Shown here: positions 1 to 6,732 of the stretch, one piece after another
Layout: each line of letters opens with the position of its first letter
Numbering within the stretch: position 1 is the first letter of the stretch
Origin: CAZEAN01 sp964510225
Lineage (GTDB): Bacteria; Planctomycetota; Planctomycetia; Isosphaerales; Isosphaeraceae
Direction of reading: 5' to 3'
Length of the DNA stretch: 13,531 bases
Assembly: GCA_964510225.1 (NCBI GenBank)
Contig: CAZEAN010000154.1
Location: 1 to 13,531, forward strand
The notes under the pieces: model-generated
Databases searched by the model: none
The model's input: the letters and a program-made list of their open reading frames with translations, nothing else
Told to the model about the DNA's origin: nothing
Position numbers and translations under genes: made by a program

Positions 1-36
1 CAAACGTCTCGGTTCGAGAGGATAGACTGGCAATGA
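1..36 (+). CDS. C-terminal end of an upstream gene (partial)
   Basis: The first frame of the window is open from base 1 and stops at TGA 34-36, giving the last 11 residues of a protein (ending in ..ERIDWQ). The stop overlaps the ATG of the next gene as ATGA (33-36), the usual sign of translational coupling inside an operon. DUF3526 permeases usually follow a second ABC-2 permease and an ABC ATPase gene, so this is probably the end of such a subunit. That identity is inferred from context only, because 11 residues cannot show the family. Confidence 0.5.
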   Translation, partial: QTSRFERIDWQ

Positions 37-1439
37 TTGCTCGGATCATGCAACACGAAGCTAGGGTTATGGCCGCTGACCGGACACTCTGGTGTCTGGC
101 CGCTCTCCTCGCAATCGTCGTGGTCTATGGGTTGTATAATGGGATTTCCTGGGTACAGTTGCAGCAAAAGACCCTCACTAGCGCCACCCAAGAAGAACGG
201 AGTCGTTTCGCAAAGCTCCGCGAACAAGTCGGCGTCCCTGGCGAAGCGATGGGACTTGGCGCACTTGAAGTCGGCCGCTCGTCTGGCTCCCGATACGCTG
301 CACTTCCGCCTGGTTCACTCGCTGCACTTGTCGTAGGACAATCCGATCTTTTGCCCTCGTCGATCCAGGTCACGACAGAAGGCCGAGCTTCACTGAATGG
401 CACCGACGAGATTGAGAATCCGACCCATCTCCTCACTGGTCGATTCGATCTCGGCTTCGTAATTATTGTACTCTACCCACTTGCTATCCTTGCACTGAGT
501 TTCGACTTGCTTTCCGACGAGAAAGAGCGAGGGACGCTAGCCTTGCTTCTTTCACAACCCGTGTTGCTGAGAGACTTGGTCGTTGGGAAGGTGCTGATGC
601 GAGGACTGCTGATCACCGGGCTCGCTATTACTATTTCACTCGTGGGTCTTATTGCGAGTGGTGGCTTGTCCGAGCCCGGCCAAATCGCGCGAGCGGGGCT
701 GTGGCTCACGCTTGTAGTGTCGTACGGTGCCTTCTGGTTTGCAACGGCGATCACCATCAACGCGCTCGGGAAAGGATCTGCATCCAATGCTCTGATTCTC
801 GCAGGGCTCTGGTTGGCGTTCGTTGCGGTCGTACCGGCTCTTGTCAATGTCCTTGTTAAAGTGTCGTATCCAGTTCCCTCCCGGGTCGAACTGGTCCAGG
901 CCCTCCGAGCAGCATCCGACGTTGCACAGGCGGACGGCTCGCGATTGAAGGCCCGCTACTTCGAGGACCACCCTGAGCTTGCTGGCGAGTCAGTCGATCT
1001 CGACGAATACGCGATCCAGGCGCTTGCCGTCCAGGATGCCATTGAAAAGAGCGTCAGTGAGGTTCAGGTCCGCTTCGAGAACCAACTCCGACGACAACAA
1101 TCTATGGTCGACCGGCTTCGTTTCCTCTCTCCGTCGATCGTGACCTTTGAGGCACTTCAAGATGTCGCGGGAACTGGCTCGACACGGTTCCACTCGTTCA
1201 TGGACCAAGTTAAGATCTTCCACGATTCGTACCGTGGGTTCTTCCGCCCTCGGATTCTGCGTGCTGAATCCATTAGTCTTCGTGACATCGATTCCATACC
1301 AGCGTTTACCTTTCGCGAAGAGCCGTTGACGAACGTGGCTGGTCGAGTCGCGGTCGGGCTCGTTGGCCTCCTCGTACCAAGTCTCGCCGTCGGGGGCTTC
1401 GGGCTTTGGGCGCTACCTCGCTATCCCATTGTCGGCTAA
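33..1439 (+). CDS. ABC-2 type transporter permease, DUF3526 family
   Basis: This is an integral membrane subunit of an ABC-2 exporter; the substrate is unknown. One membrane segment lies near residues 18-36. A long non-membrane stretch follows, then the family signature at about 130-176: NP..LL.GRFDLGFVIIVLYPL..LALSFDLLSDEKERGTLALLLSQP. More membrane segments lie near 188-210, 222-245 and 252-275. A second long soluble region (about 280-435) precedes a last segment near 438-462. Two large extracytoplasmic loops and the DLLS-E-E-GTL-LLLSQP motif are typical of DUF3526 proteins, and the length (468 aa) is normal. The start at 33 overlaps the preceding stop, and a GAGAGGA stretch at 15-21 may serve as ribosome binding site. 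The ATPase subunit must lie upstream of the window. No defect is seen. Confidence 0.88.
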   Translation: MIARIMQHEARVMAADRTLWCLAALLAIVVVYGLYNGISWVQLQQKTLTSATQEERSRFAKLREQVGVPGEAMGLGALEVGRSSGSRYAALPPGSLAALVVGQSDLLPSSIQVTTEGRASLNGTDEIENPTHLLTGRFDLGFVIIVLYPLAILALSFDLLSDEKERGTLALLLSQPVLLRDLVVGKVLMRGLLITGLAITISLVGLIASGGLSEPGQIARAGLWLTLVVSYGAFWFATAITINALGKGSASNALILAGLWLAFVAVVPALVNVLVKVSYPVPSRVELVQALRAASDVAQADGSRLKARYFEDHPELAGESVDLDEYAIQALAVQDAIEKSVSEVQVRFENQLRRQQSMVDRLRFLSPSIVTFEALQDVAGTGSTRFHSFMDQVKIFHDSYRGFFRPRILRAESISLRDIDSIPAFTFREEPLTNVAGRVAVGLVGLLVPSLAVGGFGLWALPRYPIVG

Positions 1440-1480
1440 TCGGTTTCTATTACGCATTCAACCCCAGGGAGTTCACCTCG

Positions 1481-2521
1481 ATGGTAGCGACTCTGAAGTA
1501 CACGTTTCATGCAATAACTCTGGTTGGAATCCTCACCGTCACGTCAGCCAATGCCGAGGAATCGTCATCTACCGTCGGCGAGGCGATCGTTATGATCGAT
1601 GTCGGTCGATACGAAGAGGCCGAGAGACTGCTCGCGCTCATCAAAGGGGACGAGCCGAGAGCTGTCGTGCTCTACTGCCTTGCACGTCTCGCCGAGATCC
1701 ATGGTGACCTCGAAACCGCCTTGAGCCGATCAGCTGAAGCCATCACCGTGCGACGGAACGAACTCACTTCCGTGACTTCGCTCGATGGTGCCAATGCGCT
1801 GGCCAAGTACCACACTGACTACGGAAAACTAGCGCTCCGTTATGGTGAGGTTGATCGAGCAGAGACACAGTTCCGGGCAGCGATCAAACTCGTCAACGAC
1901 GCCCATCAGAGACTCCACACTTTGGGTGTGCCCCACGAGGAAGGGGATCCCCGCCTCATCGCCAGCGCGGCAACCGATGGCCTTGCGCGTGTCTACGCGA
2001 CTCGGGGAGACGCTCGACGAGCCGTACGCACCTGGCGGAGTGTCGCTGGCCGGACAAAGGACCCGGCGATCCTGATCCGATTTGGCAATTTTTACACCTC
2101 GATCGGCGAGGAGCGTCAAGCACAACGCATGTACGCTCGAGCAGCAACACTGGCTGACGAGAGACCCGAGCACTGTCGAATCATCGCACTTCACCTTGCT
2201 AACCAAGGGACCGATCTCGATCGCGCTCTCAACCTTGCCCAGACTGCACTCGAAGGCAATGACGACATCGAAAGCCATGATGTCCTGGCATGGGTCCTCC
2301 ACTGCCAGGGCAAACACGACCGTGCGGCCGAGGCAATCACCAAGGCCTTACGGACGGGGACTCGAGACCCTCGGATCCTCTTCCACGCGGGATCGATCTT
2401 CCATGCACTCGCACGCCTCGATGAAGCTCGAGAGCATCTCCAGAACGCATTGAAGATCAACCCAAACTTCGATCCTCTCGATGCCAAGCGTGCACGCGAG
2501 GTGCTTGACTCTCTCGACTAA
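1481..2521 (+). CDS. Secreted tetratricopeptide (TPR) repeat protein
   Basis: I place the start at ATG 1481 rather than further upstream. It follows a GGGAG ribosome binding site (1467-1471) and begins a clear signal peptide: Lys near the N-terminus, a hydrophobic core and an ANA-EE cleavage site near residue 24. The mature part of the 346-aa protein is a helical repeat solenoid. Units are recognisable at ..DVGRYEEAERLLALI, HGDLETALSRSAEAI, YGEVDRAETQFRAAIKL, RGDARRAVRTW, IGEERQAQRMYARAATL, QGKHDRAAEAITKAL and LARLDEAREHLQNALKINPNF. TPR proteins act as protein-binding scaffolds; no catalytic motif is visible. It follows the ABC permease after 41 bp and is probably cotranscribed, suggesting a periplasmic partner of that transporter. 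The partner role is inference. Confidence 0.85.
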   Translation: MVATLKYTFHAITLVGILTVTSANAEESSSTVGEAIVMIDVGRYEEAERLLALIKGDEPRAVVLYCLARLAEIHGDLETALSRSAEAITVRRNELTSVTSLDGANALAKYHTDYGKLALRYGEVDRAETQFRAAIKLVNDAHQRLHTLGVPHEEGDPRLIASAATDGLARVYATRGDARRAVRTWRSVAGRTKDPAILIRFGNFYTSIGEERQAQRMYARAATLADERPEHCRIIALHLANQGTDLDRALNLAQTALEGNDDIESHDVLAWVLHCQGKHDRAAEAITKALRTGTRDPRILFHAGSIFHALARLDEAREHLQNALKINPNFDPLDAKRAREVLDSLD

Positions 2522-2582
2522 TCCGAACCCCCTCTGTACCGTGTACAACAGTCGATTCTAACGCACTACAAGGAGTGTCTTC

Positions 2583-3401
2583 ATGATTACCTTGAGACGA
2601 CTTTTCTCAGTCCTCATCCTGGTTTCGGTCACCAGTCTTTCGCATGCGCATACGACTTGCGTCATTGCCACTCGACCGGTCGTCCTTGAGGGCGGCAAAA
2701 CGACGATCTTCATCGGGTGGGGCCACCTCTTACCGGTTGACGAACTCGTCTCGGCCGAGGACATGAAAGCTTATAAGCTCCACACCCCTTCGGGCTCCAC
2801 CACTGATCTCGAACTTTCTGGACGGTCGCTCCAGGCTGTGGAGGTTACCCTCGATCAGCCTGGCCTCTATCAAGTCGAAGCCTCCCGCAAGCCGACCATC
2901 TTCACCAGGTATACGAAGGCTGATGGCGTGCCCGTTTTCGCCCTGCAGCCCAAGAATGAAGTCGAACTGCCCGAGGGAGCCAAGATCGACATCTCTGCTC
3001 GAAGTGGTCAATTCGCGAAGGCTCTCATCATGTGTAACACCACTGGAACATCCCAGCCACTCGAACCAATGGGGCACGCACTCGAAATCATCGTTGAGTC
3101 GACTCCAGGGCCAACGGGATTTTCCATTGACAAGCCGGTAACCGTTAAAGTCCTCTTTGAAGGCGAGCCTATCCCTGGTGCTCGAGTCTCGGCAGCAAGT
3201 ACGACGCTTAATCCAAGCGGACGACCTGAGATCACGGCCGAAACAGATGCCGAAGGACGGGCCGTACTCGACTTGTACGAACCAGGAACTTGGGTGCTCA
3301 TTACTTCACACAGGATGGACGCCCCAGAGGAATTGCGCTCCTCGTTCGACAGCGATTCTTATCTGGCTACCTATAGCATTCCCCTGACTGACGACGAATG
3401 A
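2583..3401 (+). CDS. Secreted DUF4198 (NikM-like) protein
   Basis: An AAGGAG site (2570-2575) stands 7 nt before the ATG. The 272-aa product starts with a signal peptide (MITLRRLF..hydrophobic..SHA) cut near residue 22, leaving a mature N-terminus that begins His-Thr-Thr-Cys. The first domain (about 23-150) carries the DUF4198-type motif GWGHLLPVDELV near residues 45-56. The second (about 160-272) is a beta-sandwich of the CNA-B/carboxypeptidase-regulatory kind, with KVLFEGEPIPGARVSAAS, TDAEGRAVLDL and PGTWVLIT. DUF4198 includes NikM-like proteins tied to nickel or cobalt uptake and many poorly characterised periplasmic proteins, so a metal role is possible but unproven. It lies 61 bp after the TPR gene and could belong to the same unit. 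Confidence 0.8.
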   Translation: MITLRRLFSVLILVSVTSLSHAHTTCVIATRPVVLEGGKTTIFIGWGHLLPVDELVSAEDMKAYKLHTPSGSTTDLELSGRSLQAVEVTLDQPGLYQVEASRKPTIFTRYTKADGVPVFALQPKNEVELPEGAKIDISARSGQFAKALIMCNTTGTSQPLEPMGHALEIIVESTPGPTGFSIDKPVTVKVLFEGEPIPGARVSAASTTLNPSGRPEITAETDAEGRAVLDLYEPGTWVLITSHRMDAPEELRSSFDSDSYLATYSIPLTDDE

Positions 3402-3531
3402 CCACCGTTCTGAACGATCGATCTTCGAGCACTTGCGGATCCTTCTCTGACAAGCTGCAGGACCTGTGACAACCTTAACGAGGCGAGCCTACCTCACCCT
3501 CAGTTCACTGGGGCGAGTTGTAGGTAGGTTC

Positions 3532-3941
3532 GTCATCGATTTCCCTCTCATCGACTACATCGACGACGAGGCGTGCTATGGCAAGCTTGTCGAGTTGCTC
3601 CACCTCGAAGGCCTGGTGTGTCCCAACTGCGGGGAGCGTCGCCAACTGCTAATCGAGCACCGACACCGTGAGCCGGTGCTCGATAAGCAGTGCGGAGAGT
3701 GTGGTCGTGTGTTGAAGAACTGGACGGGGACCGTGCTGCAGGGAACCCATCGACGTCCCTCTCAGCTAATGATGATCCTGCACAGCTTGGCCACGGCACG
3801 GCCCACCGTTCTGTTGGACCGCGAGCTGGGGTGCGATCGCAAGCACCTGCTGAAATTCCCCCACCGGCTCCAGGAGAACGCTCGACTGGGGCTGGACGCA
3901 ACCCGTTGGATGACGCGGTAGTCGAGGCGGACGAGTTCTAA
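3532..3941 (+). pseudogene. IS1595-family transposase, N-terminal fragment, frameshifted
   Basis: The readable part starts near base 3532 (VIDFPLIDYIDDEACYGKL). It contains the family's N-terminal zinc ribbon, LVCPNCGERR paired with QCGECGRVLKN, then NWTGTVLQGTHRRPSQL and the helical segment ELGCDRKHLLKFPHRLQENARLGLD. A base appears to be lost near 3897 (GACGCAAC where relatives would have GACCGCAAC). The first frame then stops at 3921, while the next frame continues NPLDDAVVEADEF to TAA at 3939-3941. VEADE is where the first catalytic Asp of the DDE domain lies; everything after it is missing. No plausible ATG precedes the conserved start. ATC at 3535 may be a mutated ATG, and an in-frame GTG at 3466 lies outside the element. 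The gene is dead by truncation and frameshift. Confidence 0.8.
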
Positions 3942-3970
3942 CGGTCACCAATAAGTTTCTGCGCGTCCTC

Positions 3971-3987
3971 CTGGGAATTTCTCCCAG
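3971..3987. repeat. Short inverted repeat inside the IS remnant
   Basis: CTGGGA and TCCCAG form a perfect 6-bp stem around a 5-nt loop. It lies 15 bp inside the proposed right end of the IS remnant. There is no T-run after it, so it is not a convincing terminator. Confidence 0.4.
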
Positions 3988-4088
3988 CATTGCAATCGCC
4001 CCATGAGCCAAAGCTTCTACTCGGGGCACGGTACAAAGGTCGGACAATTCAAACCATTGAATCCCCAGCATTCGAGATTAAGGCAAAC

Positions 4089-4562
4089 TTGGATAAATTG
4101 ATCCGACAACGTGTTTGCTACCTCCTGCTTGCGATCGTCGTGATCCCGCTAGGGCTGGGGACTCGGCGATACCGTGAGAGCCTCCCTACGATCGTCGTCG
4201 AGTATGGCGGCGATACGCTCTGGGCCTTGATGCTGTACTTGCTGGTGAGCGCAATCCTGGTCGGCCACTCCCTCCCCTTCCGCGCGGGGATCTCACTGCT
4301 CCTGACATTCGCTGTCGAGATCAGTCAGCTCTACGAGGCGCCTTGGATCGACCATCTCCGTGAGACAACCCTCGGTGGGCTCGTCTTGGGATTCGGATTC
4401 CTCTGGTCCGATCTCATCTGCTACTCGGCTGGGATCGCTCTTGGGGCCTTCGGAGAGTGGTCACTTGTCCGAGTTATCGGACAGCGTCTGGGCCGATCGA
4501 GCGTTCCTAAGGTCGAAAGTCAATCCACTCCTGAGACGCTTCCATCAACTGGTTCGGAGTGA
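4089..4562 (+). CDS. DUF2809 family small integral membrane protein
   Basis: The product has several membrane segments and the DUF2809 landmarks in order: CYLLLAIVVIPLGLGTRR, then GDTLWALMLYLLVSAIL, then LLTFAVEISQLYEAPWIDHLR, then TTLGGLVLGFGFLWSDLICYSAGI. The EISQLY.APW..LR and GFLWSDL..Y motifs are diagnostic. No biochemical function is established for the family. I favour TTG at 4089, preceded by AAGG (4080-4083), because the family's first membrane segment follows about ten residues later; this gives 157 aa. The frame stays open to a TTG at 3990, but that codon lies in the proposed right end of the IS remnant, so those extra residues look accidental. The hydrophilic tail (VPKVESQSTPETLPSTGSE) overlaps bpt on the other strand by 56 bp. 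Confidence 0.8.
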   Translation: MDKLIRQRVCYLLLAIVVIPLGLGTRRYRESLPTIVVEYGGDTLWALMLYLLVSAILVGHSLPFRAGISLLLTFAVEISQLYEAPWIDHLRETTLGGLVLGFGFLWSDLICYSAGIALGAFGEWSLVRVIGQRLGRSSVPKVESQSTPETLPSTGSE

Positions 4563-5214
4563 ACCGCGACTTGTAAGAGAGTGAGCGACAGTCAGCGACA
4601 TAGTAACCTAGATAAAGATAAGGGATTTTCAAGCGTTTTGCCTGTTCGATACCACAAAGGATGTTCCAGGTTCCCGGCGACAACACACGTTGCTCAGGAT
4701 CGTAAAAGCAGTAGACGAGCGAGATCGCTTCTGGGAGTTGATCGACGTAGCCGACAGCGATCAACTGACCTTCGTTCCGGTAGAGCCATTGTTGCGCAGG
4801 GAACGGATTATCCAGGAAGCTCTCGACAAACTCATCAGGATTGTCATCGTCATGCGACTGCCAACCGCGACGGAATTCCTGGTCGCGGTGATAGCGATGG
4901 TAGAGATCAAAGACCTCGTCGCTCGGAAGACCGGCCGCAGGCTCGATTTCGAGTGCGATGAGATTCTTGTTCTGAGCTTCGAGCCGTTTCATGCTACGGT
5001 TGGGGTGGAAACGCTCGACATCGACTCGGAGCGATCGGCATTCATTACAACTAAGGCAACAGGGCCGAAACATCGTTCGCCCAAAACGCCGCCACCCAGC
5101 GAGCAACAACTCTTGATACTGCTGGGCGGTACAACTCGTAATCCGCCGGTATTCCATCTGTGAAACCTGGCCAGGCAGGTAGCCGCAGGTCATGGGGACC
5201 GAGATAAACCGCAT
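4507..5214 (-). CDS. bpt: Bpt-type aspartate/glutamate leucyltransferase (arginyltransferase family)
   Basis: A cytosolic aminoacyl-tRNA:protein transferase. Bacterial Bpt adds Leu from Leu-tRNA to N-terminal Asp or Glu, making substrates for ClpS/ClpAP in the N-degron pathway. The ATE N-domain is seen at residues 10-80: CGYLPGQVSQMEYR, GWRRFGRTMFRPCC and C..CRSLRV.V..F.P.RS..R. The ATE C-domain follows: YHRYHRDQEFRRGW, LIAVGYVDQLPEAISLVYCF, FYDPEQRVLSPGTWNIL and YLYLGYYVADCRSLSYKSRF.P. At 235 aa the length is normal. The start shown is the longest; ATG at 5193 (MTCGYLPGQ) is an alternative, since no clear ribosome site marks either. Bpt-type leucyl specificity is assumed from its bacterial origin; arginyl transfer cannot be excluded. 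Confidence 0.9.
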   Translation of the reverse strand: MRFISVPMTCGYLPGQVSQMEYRRITSCTAQQYQELLLAGWRRFGRTMFRPCCLSCNECRSLRVDVERFHPNRSMKRLEAQNKNLIALEIEPAAGLPSDEVFDLYHRYHRDQEFRRGWQSHDDDNPDEFVESFLDNPFPAQQWLYRNEGQLIAVGYVDQLPEAISLVYCFYDPEQRVLSPGTWNILCGIEQAKRLKIPYLYLGYYVADCRSLSYKSRFTPNQLMEASQEWIDFRP

Positions 5215-5673
5215 TGGTAGACTCTACTCACAACAGGCCGACATTGATCTGAGAATCATCAATCCTTGAGGTTTCATTCCCAGCTCTATTCTAAATGGTG
5301 GACAAACGGTCGACCATCGAGGAATCCTCGAGGAGGATCAGGAGCGTGATTCTGGCTCGATTACCCGGCGAAAGATTGCCGACCCCGAGTTGTTCCGCGG
5401 ATAATGCAGTCGAACAACCAAACCGAGTTCGAGTGACGCCGGGAGCGGTCGATGCGACTTGCCTTTAGTACCATTGCTAACATACGATCCTCCTTCGATA
5501 AGGCGACGCAACGGCTCGTCGCGCAATCCGTGCGACCGATTACGACGATTGGTTGACGATCGAACGCCATACGTTTGTCGATGACCCCACGAAGCCGCCC
5601 GTCGTGCCTCTGTCACACTGAAAACGCATCTAGAACCAAGTCCAGACCCTCCGACCGCCTGATTGAACCCTCC
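5215..5673. other. Intergenic region between divergent bpt and UbiA genes
   Basis: About 460 bp separate the start of bpt (minus) from the proposed start of the UbiA gene (plus). I find no protein resembling a family in the open frames here, and no tRNA. Both divergent promoters should lie in this stretch. The only clear structure is the cluster of palindromes at 5308-5334. An in-frame ATG at 5581 could extend the UbiA protein upstream, but the added residues are basic and unlike the family. Confidence 0.5.
5308..5334. repeat. Cluster of overlapping palindromes
   Basis: GGTCGACC (5308-5315), TCGAGGA-A-TCCTCGA (5317-5331) and TCCTCGAGGA (5325-5334) follow each other or overlap. The middle one is a perfect 7-bp inverted repeat around a single base. 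It sits about 100 bp upstream of the bpt start and could be an operator for bpt or the divergent genes. CG-rich palindromes of this size also arise by chance, and no regulator is encoded nearby. Confidence 0.3.
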
Positions 5674-6585
5674 ATGTCTTCTACTCGGATTAAATCACTC
5701 TGCCAGTTAGTCCGATTGCCGAACGTCTTTACCGCGGCCGCGGACAGTCTCGCCGGATTTGTGATCGCGGGAGGCCGCTTCCACGATTCGATCGACTGGA
5801 TCCCCTTGGCCTTCGGATCAATGGCGATCTACGCAGCCGGAATTGCGCTGAATGATCGGTTCGATGTGGAGGTTGATCGCGCGGAGCGACCAGACCGCCC
5901 GATTCCTTCGGGAAGGATCTCGATCCAGTTTGCGACCCGGCTTGCGATCTTCCTCTTTGGTCTTGGATTTGCATCCACTTTCCTCGTCGGTCTCAACACA
6001 GCATTGGTCGCAGCGGGACTGATCATCGCGGTGATTTCGTACGATGTTGGTATCCGAAAGTCGGTCTTCGGGCCCGAACTCATGGGCCTCTGCCGGGGCT
6101 TAAACCTACTCTTGGGCCTCAGCGCGGGGAGCACTGGTGTCGATCTTTTCGGTGGACTCATTGCCATCGGGCTAACGATTTTCATTACAGGTGTGACGTG
6201 GATCAGTCGCTTTGAGACTGAAGTCGGCCGTCGAGGCCCTGCACTCGCAGGGGGGCTCCTTCAATCCATTGCCCTTACACTGATGATCGGGCTCAGTGGG
6301 TTCGCCGTCAGCCAGGAGCCTCCCTTAAGCCTTCCCCAGCTCGAAGGAATCGTTGGACTCGGTGTTCTGGGGCTGGTTTCGAGTCGGATCGGCCGGGCGA
6401 CTGTTCGGGCAATCCGGGCTCCGTCACCGAAAACACTCCAAACGGCGGTCAAAGTTGGGGTTTTGTCACTGATCTGGCTCGATGTTGGCGTGGTGATTGC
6501 CATCGGCGGGATCCTTCACGGTCTCGTGATCGCCACACTCTGGATTCCGGCATCGATTGCCGCGCGATTCATCTATTCGACTTAG
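5674..6585 (+). CDS. eboC: UbiA-family prenyltransferase, EboC type
   Basis: A multi-pass membrane protein of 303 aa with the UbiA fold. The first Asp-rich motif is NDRFDVEVDRAERPDRPIPSG near residues 60-80 (N60, D61, D64, D68), which binds the Mg-diphosphate of the prenyl donor. The second motif region reads YDVGIRKSVFGPELMGLCRGLNLLLGLS near 123-150. This GP..MG.CRGLN.LLG form is what I recall for EboC proteins of the ebo cluster, and it lacks a canonical second DxxxD. Acceptor and donor are unknown; in cyanobacteria the ebo genes are linked to export of scytonemin precursors to the periplasm. The ATG at 5674 starts the conserved part (RIKSLCQLVRLPNVFTA), though no Shine-Dalgarno site precedes it. 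Neighbouring ebo-like genes support the assignment. Confidence 0.8.
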   Translation: MSSTRIKSLCQLVRLPNVFTAAADSLAGFVIAGGRFHDSIDWIPLAFGSMAIYAAGIALNDRFDVEVDRAERPDRPIPSGRISIQFATRLAIFLFGLGFASTFLVGLNTALVAAGLIIAVISYDVGIRKSVFGPELMGLCRGLNLLLGLSAGSTGVDLFGGLIAIGLTIFITGVTWISRFETEVGRRGPALAGGLLQSIALTLMIGLSGFAVSQEPPLSLPQLEGIVGLGVLGLVSSRIGRATVRAIRAPSPKTLQTAVKVGVLSLIWLDVGVVIAIGGILHGLVIATLWIPASIAARFIYST

Positions 6586-6614
6586 CCAACGTCGCCCAAA
6601 GTCAAACCGAGCAA

Positions 6615-6628
6615 TGCCAAGTTTGGCA
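6615..6628. promoter_or_regulatory. Palindrome TGCCAA-GT-TTGGCA
   Basis: A perfect 6-bp inverted repeat around two bases lies between the UbiA gene (stop 6585) and the proposed start of the next gene (6733). The 2-nt gap is too tight for a good RNA hairpin, so a protein-binding operator is more likely than a terminator. The role is inference. Confidence 0.3.
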
Positions 6629-6732
6629 CGATCGCCAGAATGGTCCGGCGGCGAATCAGTAATCGGCGGATCGCTGCTACGATTGGGAAGGGTCTGAGAG
6701 TGGTCGGTGGTCCTAGCAAAGATGGAGGCAGA

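Larger units (their letters stand above)
3510..4002 (+). mobile_element. Remnant of an IS1595-family insertion sequence, internally deleted
   Basis: The segment holds the N-terminal third of an IS1595-type transposase and nothing recognisable of its DDE catalytic domain. Candidate ends are GGGGCGAGTTGTA at 3510-3522 and, inverted, GGGGCGATTGCAA (complement of 3990-4002). The first seven bases agree, then one gap and a TTG.A core. The bases flanking the two ends (AGTTCACT and ATGAGCCA) do not match, so no target duplication survives. At about 0.5 kb it is roughly half the length of an intact element. The ends are inferred by eye and are less sure than the transposase identity. Confidence 0.5.

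Noticed and set aside
1406..1480. Upstream extension of the TPR protein into the end of the permease gene.
   Set aside because: It would hide the signal peptide behind 25 unrelated residues; GGGAG and ATG at 1481 fit better.
3488..3528. Inverted repeat CCTACCT / AGGTAGG near the left end of the IS remnant.
   Set aside because: A 7-bp stem with a 27-nt loop is weak, and its right arm is already explained as part of the IS terminal sequence.
4690..5163. Long open frame on + opposite bpt.
   Set aside because: It is antisense to the strongly conserved ATE domains, has no family resemblance and is an expected shadow.
5338..5616. Open frames on the minus strand in the bpt-UbiA intergenic region.
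   Set aside because: Composition is Arg/Ser-rich, there is no ribosome site, and no motif or domain is recognisable.
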